Of a stretch of DNA of 37,685 bases, positions 1 through 8,672 are shown in pieces. The notes below the pieces were generated by a model. It was not told where the DNA came from. It did not search any database and saw only the letters and a list, made by a program, of their open reading frames with translations. Where the stretch lies: NCBI GenBank assembly GCA_016708345.1, contig JADJFX010000014.1:1-37685 (forward strand). Reading direction: 5' to 3'. Every line of letters begins with the position of its first letter. Position 1 is the first letter of the stretch. Made by a program: the position numbers and the translations under genes. The DNA comes from Candidatus Rhodoferax bjergmarkensis. GTDB taxonomy: Bacteria; Pseudomonadota; Gammaproteobacteria; Burkholderiales; Burkholderiaceae_C.

Positions 1-348
1 CGGCCGGTCGGGGAGAAGCGCGCCGCCTACTACACGGCGCGCCACCTCGACCAGTTGCTGACGATCCGCAAGTGGCAGGCGGCGAGGCTCTCCCTCGAGC
101 GCATCCGCGAACTGCTCGGCGAGGGGACTGAGGGTCTGCTGCCGCCACCGCGGCCGCGGGGCCCCGGAACGGTCGAGGTGTGGAGCCATGTCGTGATTGC
201 CGACGGGCTGGAAATCACCCTCGAACCCGGGCGGGCAGGACTCAGCGCCGCACAGGTGCGCGCTTTTGCCCGGGGCGTGATGGCGCTGTACGGGCAGATC
301 CGCCAGGCAGAAGACGAACAGACCGACAAGGAGAACAACAATGCGTGA
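1..348 (+). CDS. MerR-family-like transcriptional regulator, 5'-truncated by window edge
   Basis: The frame is open from base 1, so the true start lies outside the window. The visible part begins RPVGEKRAAYYTARHLDQLL and continues into SLERIRELLG. This resembles the second half of a MerR winged-helix DNA-binding domain (tyrosine-rich wing, then the helix with the IRELL signature). The C-terminal 70 residues are less conserved and end in a charged tail. The stop overlaps the ATG of the next gene by 8 bases (ATGCGTGA), so the two are co-transcribed and probably translationally coupled. The likely role is control of the adjacent VIT/VWA gene. The MerR assignment rests on the wing region alone, because helices 1-2 are not visible. 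Confidence 0.6.
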   Translation, partial: RPVGEKRAAYYTARHLDQLLTIRKWQAARLSLERIRELLGEGTEGLLPPPRPRGPGTVEVWSHVVIADGLEITLEPGRAGLSAAQVRAFARGVMALYGQIRQAEDEQTDKENNNA

Positions 349-2699
349 CCACAACGAACAAGCGGAAGCCCTGCTGCGCGATGCCTCCGGCAACCCGGTG
401 CCCCTTCAGGGCGTCAGCGTGCGCGGCCGCCTGACCGAGACGCTGGCCAGCGTCGAAGTCGAGCAGCGCTACCGCAATCCCCTCGATCACAACATCGAGG
501 CGGTGTACGTCTTTCCGCTGCCGATTGGCGCGGTCCTGCTCGAGATGACGGTCGAGATCGCCGGCCGTACGCTGGCCGGGCAGGTCATCGAGCGCAAGAG
601 CGCCGAACGCCGCTACGAAGATGCGATCACCGACGGCGATACGGCGGTGATGGTCCAGGACAAGGGCGACGGCCTTTACACGATGAATCTCGGCAACCTG
701 CTCGCGGGCGAGCAGGTTGTGATCCGTTACCGCTACGCCATGACCCTGCCGTGGCACGGCGACCGCCTCCGTTTCCTGGTGCCGACCGCCATCGCGCCGC
801 GCTACGGCGATCCCGAAGCGGCCGGACTGCGCCCGTGGGAGGCCCCCGAGTCCGACCTGGTGGTCGAATATCCGTTTGATCTCCGCATCGTCGTCGAAGG
901 CCGGCTTGCCGGTTGCGAACTGGGTTCGCCGACGCATCCGGTCAGTGTCGCGCGTTGTGCGACCGGCATGGAAGTCAGGCTCGACCGCACCGCCCGTCTC
1001 GACCGCGACTTCGTCCTGACCGCAGTGTCACGCGAAGCGGTGGCCGGGTCGGTGACCGTCGTGAATGACGGGACGGCCGGGTAGCGTTCGCCAGCCTGCG
1101 CGTGCCGCCGGTTCCTTTCGATGAAGGGACGCCGCTCTGCCTGAAAGTGGTGATCGACTGTTCCGGCTCGATGTCCGGCACGAGCATTGCCCAGGCGCGC
1201 AAGGGCGCCCTGGCCATCCTGGACCAGCTGCGGCCGCAGGATTACGTGAATATCACGTGCTTCGGGAATCGCCACGAGCACCTGTTCGAGACCCTGATGC
1301 CCTGCGACGGGCTCGTCATCAAGTCTGCCCGCGCGCGGATGGCCCGCCTCGAGGCCGACATGGGCGGCACCGAGACGCGTGCAGCGCTCAAGTCGGCGTA
1401 CCGGGTTTCGGGAAGGGCCGGCCGCCGCTTCGAAAAATGGATCGCCGAGGTCTGCCCGGAGGTACGTCCGGCCGTACTCCTGATCACCGACGGCGAAATC
1501 TGGGGGGGCGATGATGTCATTGCGGAGGCCGTGCAGTCCGGCCACCGGGTATTCACGGTGGGCGTCGGCATGGCGGTGGCCGAGGGCTTCATCGGCGAGC
1601 TTGCCCGGGCCACCGGAGGTGCCTGCGAACTGGTCTCGCCGCAGGAGGGGATGGCCGAGCTCATCCTTGTGCAGTTCCATCGCCTGCGCCAGCCCGGCAT
1701 CCAGCCGATCGAGCTTGCCTGGGATGTGGCACCCCTGTGGCAGACAGCGCTTCCGGAAACGCTCTTCGCCGGGGACACGGTGAATGTGTTCGCCGGCTTC
1801 GGCTCCCGGGGGCCGGCACGCCTGAGCTATCGGGGTGGCGCCGAGGTGCGGTCAGCGCAGTGCAGGCTGAACTGCCCGACGTTCCCCGCCTGGCCGCGCA
1901 AGCCCGCATCGGCGCCGCCGTCGACGAAGAGGAGAAGCTCGCCCTGGCGCTCCGGCACCAGTTGCTGACACCGCAGACCAGCTTCCTCGTCGTCGCCGAA
2001 CGGCTGGCGAAAGCGGAAGACCTGCCGGAACTGGTCAAGGTGCCGCAGATGCTCGCCGCCGGGATGTTCGGGAAGGCGAAATTGCGTGACTTCAGCCAGT
2101 CCGCAATGAGTTGTTGCGTTGACTACTCTGTCGGCATGGCCCACCTCGACATGGATTCCGCCCCACCCGCCGTTGTTCGGCGTTCGGCGGCCCGCCGTCC
2201 GGCACCGGCTTATGATGATTTCTCCGACGTCCTGCCGTTCGAGGGTGACAGCTCAATCTCGGAAAGTGCCGGACCGGACTTCTCGGTACGTGCGGAAGCA
2301 GCCCTGCTGCGGCTTCCGGTCGACTCCCCGCCGCAGGAGTTTGTCTTCAATCTTGAACGTTCCCTGGCCAGCTTCCGGCAGGTCGCTGCCCTCCCGGCCA
2401 CGATCAACGAACTCGAGCACTTCGGCCTGCGGGCCGGGATTGCCGGCGCCCTGCGCGGGTGGGTGGGACCGTCGGTTGCCGAGGCGGACATCGTACTCAC
2501 CTTCCTCCATGCGCTGACCGGGAGCCCGGTCGGCGCGGGATTTGGGCGGGGCTTGCTCCGGCTGATCATGAGTGCCCGCAAGCGGGCCTCCGGGACACCG
2601 GCACTCGACGCCTGGCTCGCCGCCTCCCTCGCCGGAATGGATGCCGGCGACTGGCACTGGCTGACCATCCCGGTCCATGAAGAAGAGGGCACGTCCTGA
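341..2699 (+). pseudogene. VIT and VWA domain protein, broken by two frameshifts
   Basis: Three consecutive frames rebuild one protein of about 785 residues. Frame 2 (341-1084) is a VIT (vault/inter-alpha-trypsin) domain with the VYVFPLP and YEDAI signatures. Frame 1 (about 1082-1850) is a von Willebrand A domain with a complete MIDAS: DCSGSMSG at 1156-1179, the GGTET threonine and ITDGE. Frame 3 (about 1850-2699) holds the C-terminal region, including LRHQLLTPQTSF and a final helical part. The first break is explained by one missing G at the GGG before TAG (1079-1081). The second is explained by one missing G near 1848. Such proteins bind divalent metal and usually mediate protein contacts at the envelope or in the cytosol; the partner is unknown. 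The gene overlaps the MerR-like gene upstream. It could be a true pseudogene or a sequencing artefact. Confidence 0.8.
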
Positions 2700-2786
2700 T
2701 CCGCCAGGCGCATGCGGCGAGCCCCTTGCGCCGCATACTGTCTTCACTGAACACGAGTGAGGTAGGCTGGAAAGAGTGGAGTCCGA

Positions 2787-4053
2787 TGGATCGTGTAATT
2801 TGACGATTTGGAGGACACAGATGGAACGGATACCGAAGGGGATATACACGCCTGAGTTTCGGGCGGAGGCAGTCAAGTTGGTGGACGCGGAAGGGCTGTC
2901 AATTGATCGTGCGGCGAAGCGGCTGTCGGTGCCGAAGAGCAGCCTGAGCAACTGGGTGCGAGCGGCGCGTGCTGGCAAGCTGGCCGAGGTCGGCAAAGGG
3001 CAGCGGCTGGCCAGCGAACTGGAACTTGAACTGGCACGCACACGCAAGGAACTGGCTGAAGTGAAACTGGAGCGCGACCTGCTAAAAAAATGTGCGGCGT
3101 ATTTCGCGAAGGAGTCGCGGTGAAATATGCCCCGCAGGAAATCCCCGTGGGACGGACGGATTGAGGAATTGCGACACCAGCACCCGGTAGCGGCAATGTG
3201 CCGCGTACTCGATGTATCGGAGAGCGGCTATCATGCTTGGCACAAAAGGCCACCTTCAGTTCATACGCAGCAGAATGCCCGGCTGGAAGTTGAGATCAAG
3301 GCGGCGCACCAGAGAACACGGGAAACCTACGGCCCTGAACGGCTGCAAGCTTTCCTGGCTGACAATGGTATCCAGGTGGGTATCCATCGCATCAAGCGAA
3401 TGCGCAAGAAGCTCGGCCTGCGTTGCAAGCAGAAGCGGAAATTCAAGGCGACCACGGATTCGAATCACGCCCTGCCGGTCGCGCCGAACCTGCTGGACCG
3501 GCAATTTGCCGTGGCGGCCCCGAACAAAGCCTGGGTGACGGACATCACCTATATCGCCACCGATGAAGGCTGGCTTTACCTTGCTGGCGTCAAGGATCTG
3601 TTCAATGGCGAGTTGGTTGGCTATGCCATGGATGCGCGCATGACGCAGAATCTGGTGATGCAGGCACTCTTCCGGGCCGTTGCTGCGAAGCGACCTGGGA
3701 AGGGGCTGATCCACCACTCAGATCGCGGCAGCCAATACTGTGCCCATGCCTATCAGAAGCTGCTCCGGCAATTCGGCATGCAGGCTTCAATGAGCCGCAA
3801 GGGCAACTGCTGGGACAATGCCCCCATGGAAAGTTGCTGGGGTTCCCTGAAGACAGAACTTGTCCATCACCGTCGCTTCGCTACCCGCGAACAAGCAAAA
3901 CGTGAGATCACGGAATACATCGAAATCTTCTACAACCGGATTCGAAAGCAAGCGCGACTCGGCCATCTGTCGCCTGCCGCTTTCAGTCAGCAATACTATC
4001 CAATGCAGATGGTCGCCGAACGAATAAGGTTAGATCGTGCGCAGCCACGATCT
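2787..4053 (+). mobile_element. IS3-family insertion sequence
   Basis: The element contains orfA and orfB of an IS3-type transposase, flanked by an imperfect inverted repeat. The left end carries GATCGTG (2789-2795), seven bases, then ACGAT. The right end (4034-4052), read on the minus strand, also carries GATCGTG, seven bases, then ACGAT. The boundaries are therefore good to a few bases only. No target-site duplication could be identified. The orfB reading frame runs about 30 bases past the right repeat before it stops. Confidence 0.6.
2821..3123 (+). CDS. IS3-family transposase OrfA (helix-turn-helix)
   Basis: The product is 100 residues from ATG 2821, which follows a GGAGGACAC ribosome-binding site. 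Upstream in-frame starts exist but lie in or beyond the inverted repeat. Residues 1-50 form the IS3 OrfA helix-turn-helix (YTPEFRAEAVKLV, then LSVPKSSLSNWV), which recognises the IS ends. Residues 65-95 form a leucine-rich coiled coil (ELELARTRKEL, LERDLLKK) typical of OrfA multimerisation. A run of seven A (3084-3090) near the 3' end is the usual IS3 slippery site. A -1 shift there meets TGA at 3162, and orfB lies in the same frame as orfA beyond the TGA, so the normal OrfAB fusion cannot form in this copy. Confidence 0.9.
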   Translation: MERIPKGIYTPEFRAEAVKLVDAEGLSIDRAAKRLSVPKSSLSNWVRAARAGKLAEVGKGQRLASELELELARTRKELAEVKLERDLLKKCAAYFAKESR

Positions 4054-4083
4054 GAACCGTTTGTTGGACGAGCCTGGTCCTGA
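3127..4083 (+). CDS. IS3-family transposase OrfB (DDE integrase core)
   Basis: The product is 318 residues. An N-terminal HTH_21-like segment (MCRVLDVSESGYHAW) precedes an rve-type DDE catalytic core. The catalytic triad is visible as D in WVTDITYI, D in HHSDRGSQY and E in NAPMESCWGSLKTE. It catalyses cut-and-paste or copy-out transposition of the element. It starts 3 bases after the orfA TGA, in the same frame. Most IS3 elements instead place orfB at -1 and express it by ribosomal frameshifting. The last 10 or so residues lie outside the right inverted repeat, so the native stop may have been lost on insertion. Confidence 0.9.
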   Translation: MPRRKSPWDGRIEELRHQHPVAAMCRVLDVSESGYHAWHKRPPSVHTQQNARLEVEIKAAHQRTRETYGPERLQAFLADNGIQVGIHRIKRMRKKLGLRCKQKRKFKATTDSNHALPVAPNLLDRQFAVAAPNKAWVTDITYIATDEGWLYLAGVKDLFNGELVGYAMDARMTQNLVMQALFRAVAAKRPGKGLIHHSDRGSQYCAHAYQKLLRQFGMQASMSRKGNCWDNAPMESCWGSLKTELVHHRRFATREQAKREITEYIEIFYNRIRKQARLGHLSPAAFSQQYYPMQMVAERIRLDRAQPRSEPFVGRAWS

Positions 4084-4188
4084 GCGCCGGTCAGCCGACA
4101 CAGAAAATATGTATTTGGGAAGTGGCCCGGTTGGGAGATTCACCGGTAAAACGGACGCTTGAGAGCCCGTTTCCTGCGTGGCGGCAGG

Positions 4189-4215
4189 CGCCGACGGCTG
4201 CACGGGGCGTCGGCG
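4189..4215. other. Hairpin in presumed IS91 oriIS end
   Basis: CGCCGACG (4189-4196) pairs perfectly with CGTCGGCG (4208-4215) around an 11-base loop. It lies about 100 bases downstream of the Y2 transposase stop (4313, minus strand). IS91-type elements keep oriIS, with a stem-loop, at that position. The region 4084-4312 shows no coding signal. The oriIS role is inference from position and structure. Confidence 0.4.
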
Positions 4216-4488
4216 GGCCAATTGGCCAATGATGGCGCGAGTCGAGGCGAGCCGGTCTCCCAGCTTATGGGCGCTGACTCCCGTCACCCGTCGAGGGGCT
4301 GGGCGCTTACGATCAGTGCGCCCCGGCCGTGACAATCGGCACCGACATGCCCCCTGCGCTGCCCGCCCGCATCCGCGTCCGCACGATTACCATCACCGCC
4401 CCGCAGCACGCGCACAGGATCGGCGCCCGCTGCTTGACCCAGGCCAGCAACCGACCCGGAGCGAACTTTATGTCCCGCAGGGACGGTA

Positions 4489-4498
4489 TCCCTTGGGA
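4489..4498. repeat. Target-site duplication of ISAs1 element, left copy
   Basis: TCCCTTGGGA directly abuts the left inverted repeat and is repeated identically at 5764-5773. The 10-base length fits the ISAs1 family. The sequence is itself a near-palindrome (TCCC TT GGGA). Confidence 0.92.
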
Positions 4499-5763
4499 CA
4501 GGGCAATCGCATTTACCCCTGAAGGGTAAGTCCGAGCAGTGAGGCCCGATAGTCGGCAAGTCGTTCGGCGGTTTTGCGTCTGGAGCGAAGGCTGCGCTTG
4601 GGATACTGGGTATCCTGGCGCAGCAGGGCAAGGGCGAACTTGCGCAGGGCGGCGAAGTTATGCGGCGCATGATCTTTCCGGACGCGGCAGTCATCCTCGC
4701 GAAAGGTCACATCGAGCACCCAATGCAGGCGGTTCTCGATGCCCCAATGACAACGCGCTGCCGTGGCAAAGGATTCGGCGGTCGTCACACCCCGGCTGCC
4801 GATGTAGAAGGCGCGCTCCATGGAAACCGTGCCGCTGATTTCCCGACGCCGTTCGATCATGCCGACACCGGCCAGTTTGGGCCAGTGTTCCCGGATCTTC
4901 TTGGCCAACCAGGACAAGTCGGTGACCCACAGCGCCCGTCGCGTTTCGATGCGGCCATGATCCTTGTCGACGGTTTGGTAGCGATCCACCGGCAGTGTTC
5001 CAAAGCCTGCACTCTCCCCGTCGGCGAAGAATTCCCGCACGGCCTTGGCCAAGGTCTCCTGGTTATCCTTGACGGCCAGCAGGTAGTCCCCACCGCGGTC
5101 GAGAATCTTCTGGGCAATCTCGGTCTGGCAGCCGATGGCATCGATCGTGACGATACATCCCTTGAGCGCCAGCGTATCGAGCAAGGCCTTGATCGCGGGA
5201 ATCTCGTGGCCCTTGCCGCGCGTATGCTCCTGGGCCAGACACAGGCCGCTGGCCGTGGCGTAGGCGCTGATCGTGTGCAGCGCGGTGTTATGGCCATCCC
5301 GGGAGCCGCAAGCGGTCTTCCCGTCAATGGCGACCACGCCCGCCACGACCCCAATCAGGTCGCCGATCCACGCGCGGAAACAGGCCTCGAACACCTTGCC
5401 ATCCAGCAGACGGAAGACCCGGCCAAAGGTGTCGTGGGAGGGCGTGCCATGCTCAAGCACCAAGTAGCGCTTCAACCAGTCTTCGTTGTCCTCGGCCCAT
5501 TCGGCACAATCCACCCAACTGTCCGCTCCGCACAGCACCGCACACAGCGCCATCAGGATCATTTCCGTCAAATCGTGTCGTTGCGCAGGACCCGTCCGGG
5601 GATCGTCCAGTCCGTCAAAGGCTTCCGTCAATGTCATTTCCATTCCCGACAAAAATCGAGAGTAGACCTGATTCATCCAAAGTCCACAAGCCCCCGTCAT
5701 AACCACTTGATCGTGAACGACTTTTGCTCAGCGTTTACGACATCTGCGTATGCGATGGCCCTG
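4499..5763 (-). mobile_element. Complete ISAs1-family insertion sequence
   Basis: The terminal inverted repeats are CAGGGCAATCGCATTTAC at the left (from 4499) and, on the minus strand, CAGGGCCATCGCATACGC at the right (from 5763). A 10-base direct repeat flanks both ends. The element carries one intact transposase gene and interrupts the Y2 transposase gene of an IS91-type element, so it arrived after that element. The intact frame, clear duplication and clean junctions suggest a recent insertion. Confidence 0.93.
4513..5643 (-). CDS. ISAs1-family transposase
   Basis: The product is 376 residues counted from the ATG at 5643 (MEMTLTEAFDGLDDPR). The longer frame to 5706 adds 21 residues without family resemblance. 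The N-terminal DDE_Tnp_1-associated domain includes DPRTGPAQRHDL. The catalytic core shows AIDGKTACGS (first Asp), VTIDAIGCQTEIAQKIL (second Asp) and HWGIENRLHWVLDVTF (Glu), the order and spacing seen in this family. The ending is the usual basic tail. The gene fills the element and appears intact. It lies opposite to the surrounding polysaccharide genes and has no cargo. Confidence 0.95.
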   Translation of the reverse strand: MEMTLTEAFDGLDDPRTGPAQRHDLTEMILMALCAVLCGADSWVDCAEWAEDNEDWLKRYLVLEHGTPSHDTFGRVFRLLDGKVFEACFRAWIGDLIGVVAGVVAIDGKTACGSRDGHNTALHTISAYATASGLCLAQEHTRGKGHEIPAIKALLDTLALKGCIVTIDAIGCQTEIAQKILDRGGDYLLAVKDNQETLAKAVREFFADGESAGFGTLPVDRYQTVDKDHGRIETRRALWVTDLSWLAKKIREHWPKLAGVGMIERRREISGTVSMERAFYIGSRGVTTAESFATAARCHWGIENRLHWVLDVTFREDDCRVRKDHAPHNFAALRKFALALLRQDTQYPKRSLRSRRKTAERLADYRASLLGLTLQG

Positions 5764-5773
5764 TCCCTTGGGA
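5764..5773. repeat. Target-site duplication of ISAs1 element, right copy
   Basis: TCCCTTGGGA is identical to 4489-4498 and abuts the right inverted repeat. On the minus strand it encodes part of the interrupted Y2 transposase (SQG codons), which lets the original gene be reconstructed. Confidence 0.92.
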
Positions 5774-6721
5774 CAGCAGCAGCTGCAGCAAGGCGATCAG
5801 GCGCTTGCAGTTCGGATGCAGGAAGCCGAAGTTGCGTGCCCGCCGGAAGCCCTTGGGCAGCACATGCTGCAAGACCAGCCAGAGGAACTGCGCGCCGGAC
5901 ACGGTGCGCCGTTCCTTACCGGTCTTGGCGTCGCGATCACGGAAGCACACCGGCCGTTGTCGCAGCCGACGATGTCTTTCTCGGCGATGACGCCCCGGTA
6001 AAGATAACGGCCCAGGTAGACAAGCGCCTTCTCGCCGTTGCCGACGGATTTGCAATCCACCACCCACTTTTCCGGATGGCGGCAGGGCAGCGCCAATCCG
6101 GCGGCTTCGATGGCCGCCAGCAGCTTCGCCCGGAAGACCTTGGCCAGCGCCTTGTGATTGAACAGATAGCCGCCCTTGGCCCGGCGCCGTTTGCTGCGCC
6201 ATTGCCGACGCTCGGCGTCGACTGCCGCCGCCGGCATCACCAGATGGACGTGGGGATGAAACTCCAATTGGCGCGTGTTCGTGTGCAACACCGCGATGGC
6301 GCCGGGTGTGCCCCGCAGTTGTTTGTCGTTCTGGCTGAAGGTGCGCACCGTCTCCCAGGTGCCGCGCAGGAGCAACTCGTAGACGACGCGCTGGTGTGCC
6401 CAGGCCAGCGCCCTGAATTCGGCGGGCAGGGTGAAGGTCAGCAGAAAGTACTCGGCCGGAACCTGCTTCTTCATCTGGCGTTCCAGCCACTGCTGACTCT
6501 CATGATGCTGACAGTGCGGGCAATGGCGGTGGCCGCAGGAATGCGGCACCAGCTTCGCTGCGCGCATCCCGTGCATTGGACCTGCATCATGGGGCTGTGG
6601 CCTGGGTGCGGCAGTGTTTCATCGCCGCCAGGGCTCGATAGTGGTCGGACGTGAGTCGATCCCGGTACTGCGCCAGGAAGTCAGCCTCGAAGGTGTCGAT
6701 GACGGCAGCCAGCCGGATCAT

Positions 6722-7624
6722 GCGGACCTTCCCCCAGGCGATGCCGAAGCCATCCATGAGGCCGTTGATGCGGTCGCGGGCGTGATGCTTGGTCTGGTCG
6801 GTGAGATGGGTGTAACGGACGGTGGTGAGAATGGAATGATGGCCGAGGAACTTCTGTACCTCGATCAGATCGACGCCGGCCTCGATCAGATGGGTGGCAT
6901 AGCTGTGGCGCAAGCTGTGGGGCGTGATCTTTTTTTTAGGCCGCAGGTCTGGACCACCACCAGCAGCGTGGTCTGCACGCCGCCGGGATCCATCGGCGTG
7001 GTGGCGGTCGCCGCTGCCTTCACGCCGCCCTGGCGACTGGGGAACAACAGCACGGGGTTGCGATGCACGTTCCAGAATCGTTGCAAGATCTTGTGCGTCG
7101 CTTGCGGCAAGGGCACGAAGCGATCCGGTTGCCCTTGGCGTCGCGGATATGCACGCGCCCGCGTGCCGCGTCGATATCCCCGACTTGCAGTCGCAGACCT
7201 TCGCCTAGGCGCAGTCCCAGGCTGTAGAGGTGAAATAGAATACCCGGTAGCTGACCACCCGGGTGGCGGCGAACAGCCGCCTGGCCTCATCGACCGTAAC
7301 GATGTCCGGCAGACGCTGCGTCCTCGGGGTTTTGATCAGGCCGGGCGCCACCCAGGACTTCTTCAAGACATACGCGTAGTAGAACTTCAGCCCGTACAGG
7401 TCCAACTTGACCGTGCTCCACGAGTGCGATGCCACCAGGTCGGTGAAGTAGTCCGTCAACTGCTGCTCGGACAGCGTGTCAATCTGCTGATCGAAGTAGT
7501 CGCCGATGCGCCGTATGGCGCGCGAGTAGGCCTCGATGGTCTTGGGTTGCAGCCCCTTGAGCTTGAGGTGCTTGAGATGCGTCTGGTATTGCCGGTCAAA
7601 GTGCCCGGCGGTCGTTGTCTTCAT
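6722..7624 (-). pseudogene. Tyrosine recombinase (phage-integrase type) of the IS91-like element, frameshifted
   Basis: The start is ATG 7624 on the minus strand. An N-terminal SAM-like core-binding domain is visible (LKLKGLQPKTIEAYSRAIRR, then LTDYFTDL). The catalytic domain follows in pieces: the first arginine region (SLGLRLGEGL after restoring one base near 7228), then DRFVPLPQATHKIL, then HSLRHSYATHLIEAG and FLGHHSILTTVRYTHL, which hold the HxxR, H and nucleophile Tyr. The second break lies in the T run at 6931-6938 (one base short). The final frame runs without a stop into the Y2 transposase; a TGA overlapping that ATG in another frame is probably the native end. Integrase genes next to Y2 transposases are a known arrangement in IS91-type elements. 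Confidence 0.8.
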
Positions 7625-7735
7625 GCTGGTTTATCCTCACGAAATATTGCAGAATCAAACCCTCGGGATTGAGGGGATGAGGTCCAGAATAATTCGTGCT
7701 GCCGCAGCAAGCGATTCCTCCGCGTAGCGGCTTCG

Positions 7736-7749
7736 TCCAACCCGTTGGA
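7736..7749. other. Small hairpin at the presumed left (terIS) end of the IS91-like element
   Basis: TCCAAC and GTTGGA (7736-7741 and 7744-7749) form a six-base stem with a two-base loop. It lies upstream of the integrase start and just before the IS5/IS1182 relic. The terIS role is a guess from position. The rest of 7625-7771 shows nothing recognisable. Confidence 0.25.
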
Positions 7750-7771
7750 CTCTACGATTTGCATCCGACCT

Positions 7772-8288
7772 CACTGCGATCCATGCGCGCGAACGTCCGG
7801 CCCGAAGCAAGGACGCCGATACCGCCGGTGAAACCACGGCCCCTGCGGCACGGCCCCGAAAGAAGCGCGGCCGCCCGGCGCGGGGCGCGGATTGTGGCGT
7901 CCCCATCGCGGCCTTGCTCTCGTCCGCCTCGATGCATGATAGCCGTGCGGCGATTCCCCTCTCCTTGATCAGCGCTGCCCGCGTCACCAGTCTTTACGAT
8001 GTGATGGATGCCGCCTATTGCAGCACCGTGTTGCACGAGCACAGTCGAAGCCTGAATCATGTGCCGCTGATTGACCATAATCCACGCGGCGGTACGAAAG
8101 AAGAATTCGAGCCGGCTGATGCGATCCGTTTCAACGAGCGCACCGTGGCCGAGCGCAGCAATGCGCGACTCAAAGACGATTTTGGCGGCGAAAACATCCG
8201 GGTTCGGGGCGCCACCAAAGTCATGGGGCACCTGATGTTTGGCATCCTGGCCTTGGCGGCTGACCAGCTGATGCGATTGCGACAATGA
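7772..8288 (+). pseudogene. Transposase fragment of the IS5/IS1182-type relic
   Basis: The open frame reads HARERPARSKDADTAGE, a proline/alanine-rich linker and KKRGRPARG. It then jumps in frame to ADCGVPIAALLSSASMHDSR and ends LAADQLMRLRQ. The second catalytic Asp region (YDVMDAAYCS) and the catalytic Glu region (ERTVAERSNARLKDDFGG) remain. The N-terminal half with the first Asp (RDGTAIH in copy 2) and 54 linker codons are gone. At 7956-7959 it has CCCC where copy 2 has three, and here the frame is intact. It is non-functional, but a useful reference for the frameshift in copy 2. Confidence 0.85.
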
Positions 8289-8475
8289 ATACGCGCTACC
8301 CACCTGATTTCCAGGCGATGCATTTGCGGATGCAGGGAGCGGTTTGCACTGGATCATGAGAAAATGACTTACGGATAGATTTGGCCACGAAGTTTACGTT
8401 TCACCATAAAAAACGGCTTCAGCGAGGCCAAGGGTCGGCTCAACACTTGTCGGCTGGGAGTTCTGCAAGAGGCTC
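7772..8475 (+). mobile_element. IS5/IS1182-type element, 5'-truncated relic with internal deletion (copy 1)
   Basis: From CACTGCGATCC (7772) to the terminal repeat ending GAGGCTC (8475) this matches the complete copy at 31300-32743 in inverted orientation. The left part, including the transposase start and its terminal repeat, is missing. Relative to copy 2 it also lacks an internal block corresponding to 31890-32051 (162 bases). The retained end lies about 200 bases upstream of epsL and could influence its expression. Confidence 0.85.
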
Positions 8476-8618
8476 AGTTGTATCAATTAAGATGAAGAAG
8501 ACTTGATAAGCAACGTGTTTTGTCATGGAAACTTTGAATTCATTCCCGTCTCAGTTAAGATCACGGGCATGAAATTTCTTCTTCATCCATTTGCTGAAAA
8601 CATTCGCGACAAAGGCAA

Positions 8619-8632
8619 CGCCGCATGTGCGG
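8619..8632. promoter_or_regulatory. Hairpin in the epsL leader
   Basis: GCCGCA and TGCGGC form a perfect six-base stem with a two-base loop about 40 bases before the epsL ATG. The stretch 8476-8672 is otherwise a relatively AT-rich leader with no convincing -35/-10 pair that I would commit to. It may be a folded 5' leader or chance. Confidence 0.25.
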
Positions 8633-8672
8633 CGGATACCCCAAGCGTTCTCGTTGGAGAATTTTTCCTGCT

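Larger units (their letters stand above)
4313..6721 (-). pseudogene. IS91-type Y2 rolling-circle transposase, frameshifted and interrupted by ISAs1
   Basis: The start is ATG 6721 on the minus strand, after a strong GGGGGAAGG site. The N-terminal segment reads AVIDTFEADFLAQY. After breaks near 6588 and 6555 comes the zinc-binding region CGHRHCPHCQHHESQQW, then the HUH motif HPHVHLV (near 6250) and the tyrosine region YLGRYLYRG. Another break near 5953 leads to GFRRARNFGFLHPNCKRL. The ISAs1 element then splits the gene at 5764. The C-terminus resumes at 4498 (IPSLRDIKFAP, a CACC pair) and ends at TGA 4313. Joining across the 10-bp target duplication restores the frame exactly. The breaks near 6588 and 5953 fit single missing bases in homopolymers. 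The protein would nick single-stranded DNA at oriIS for rolling-circle transposition; this copy cannot be functional. Confidence 0.85.

Noticed and set aside
4660..6654. 664-codon open frame on the plus strand
   Set aside because: It lies antisense to the ISAs1 and Y2 transposase genes and crosses the ISAs1 junction; no family resemblance. A high-GC shadow frame.
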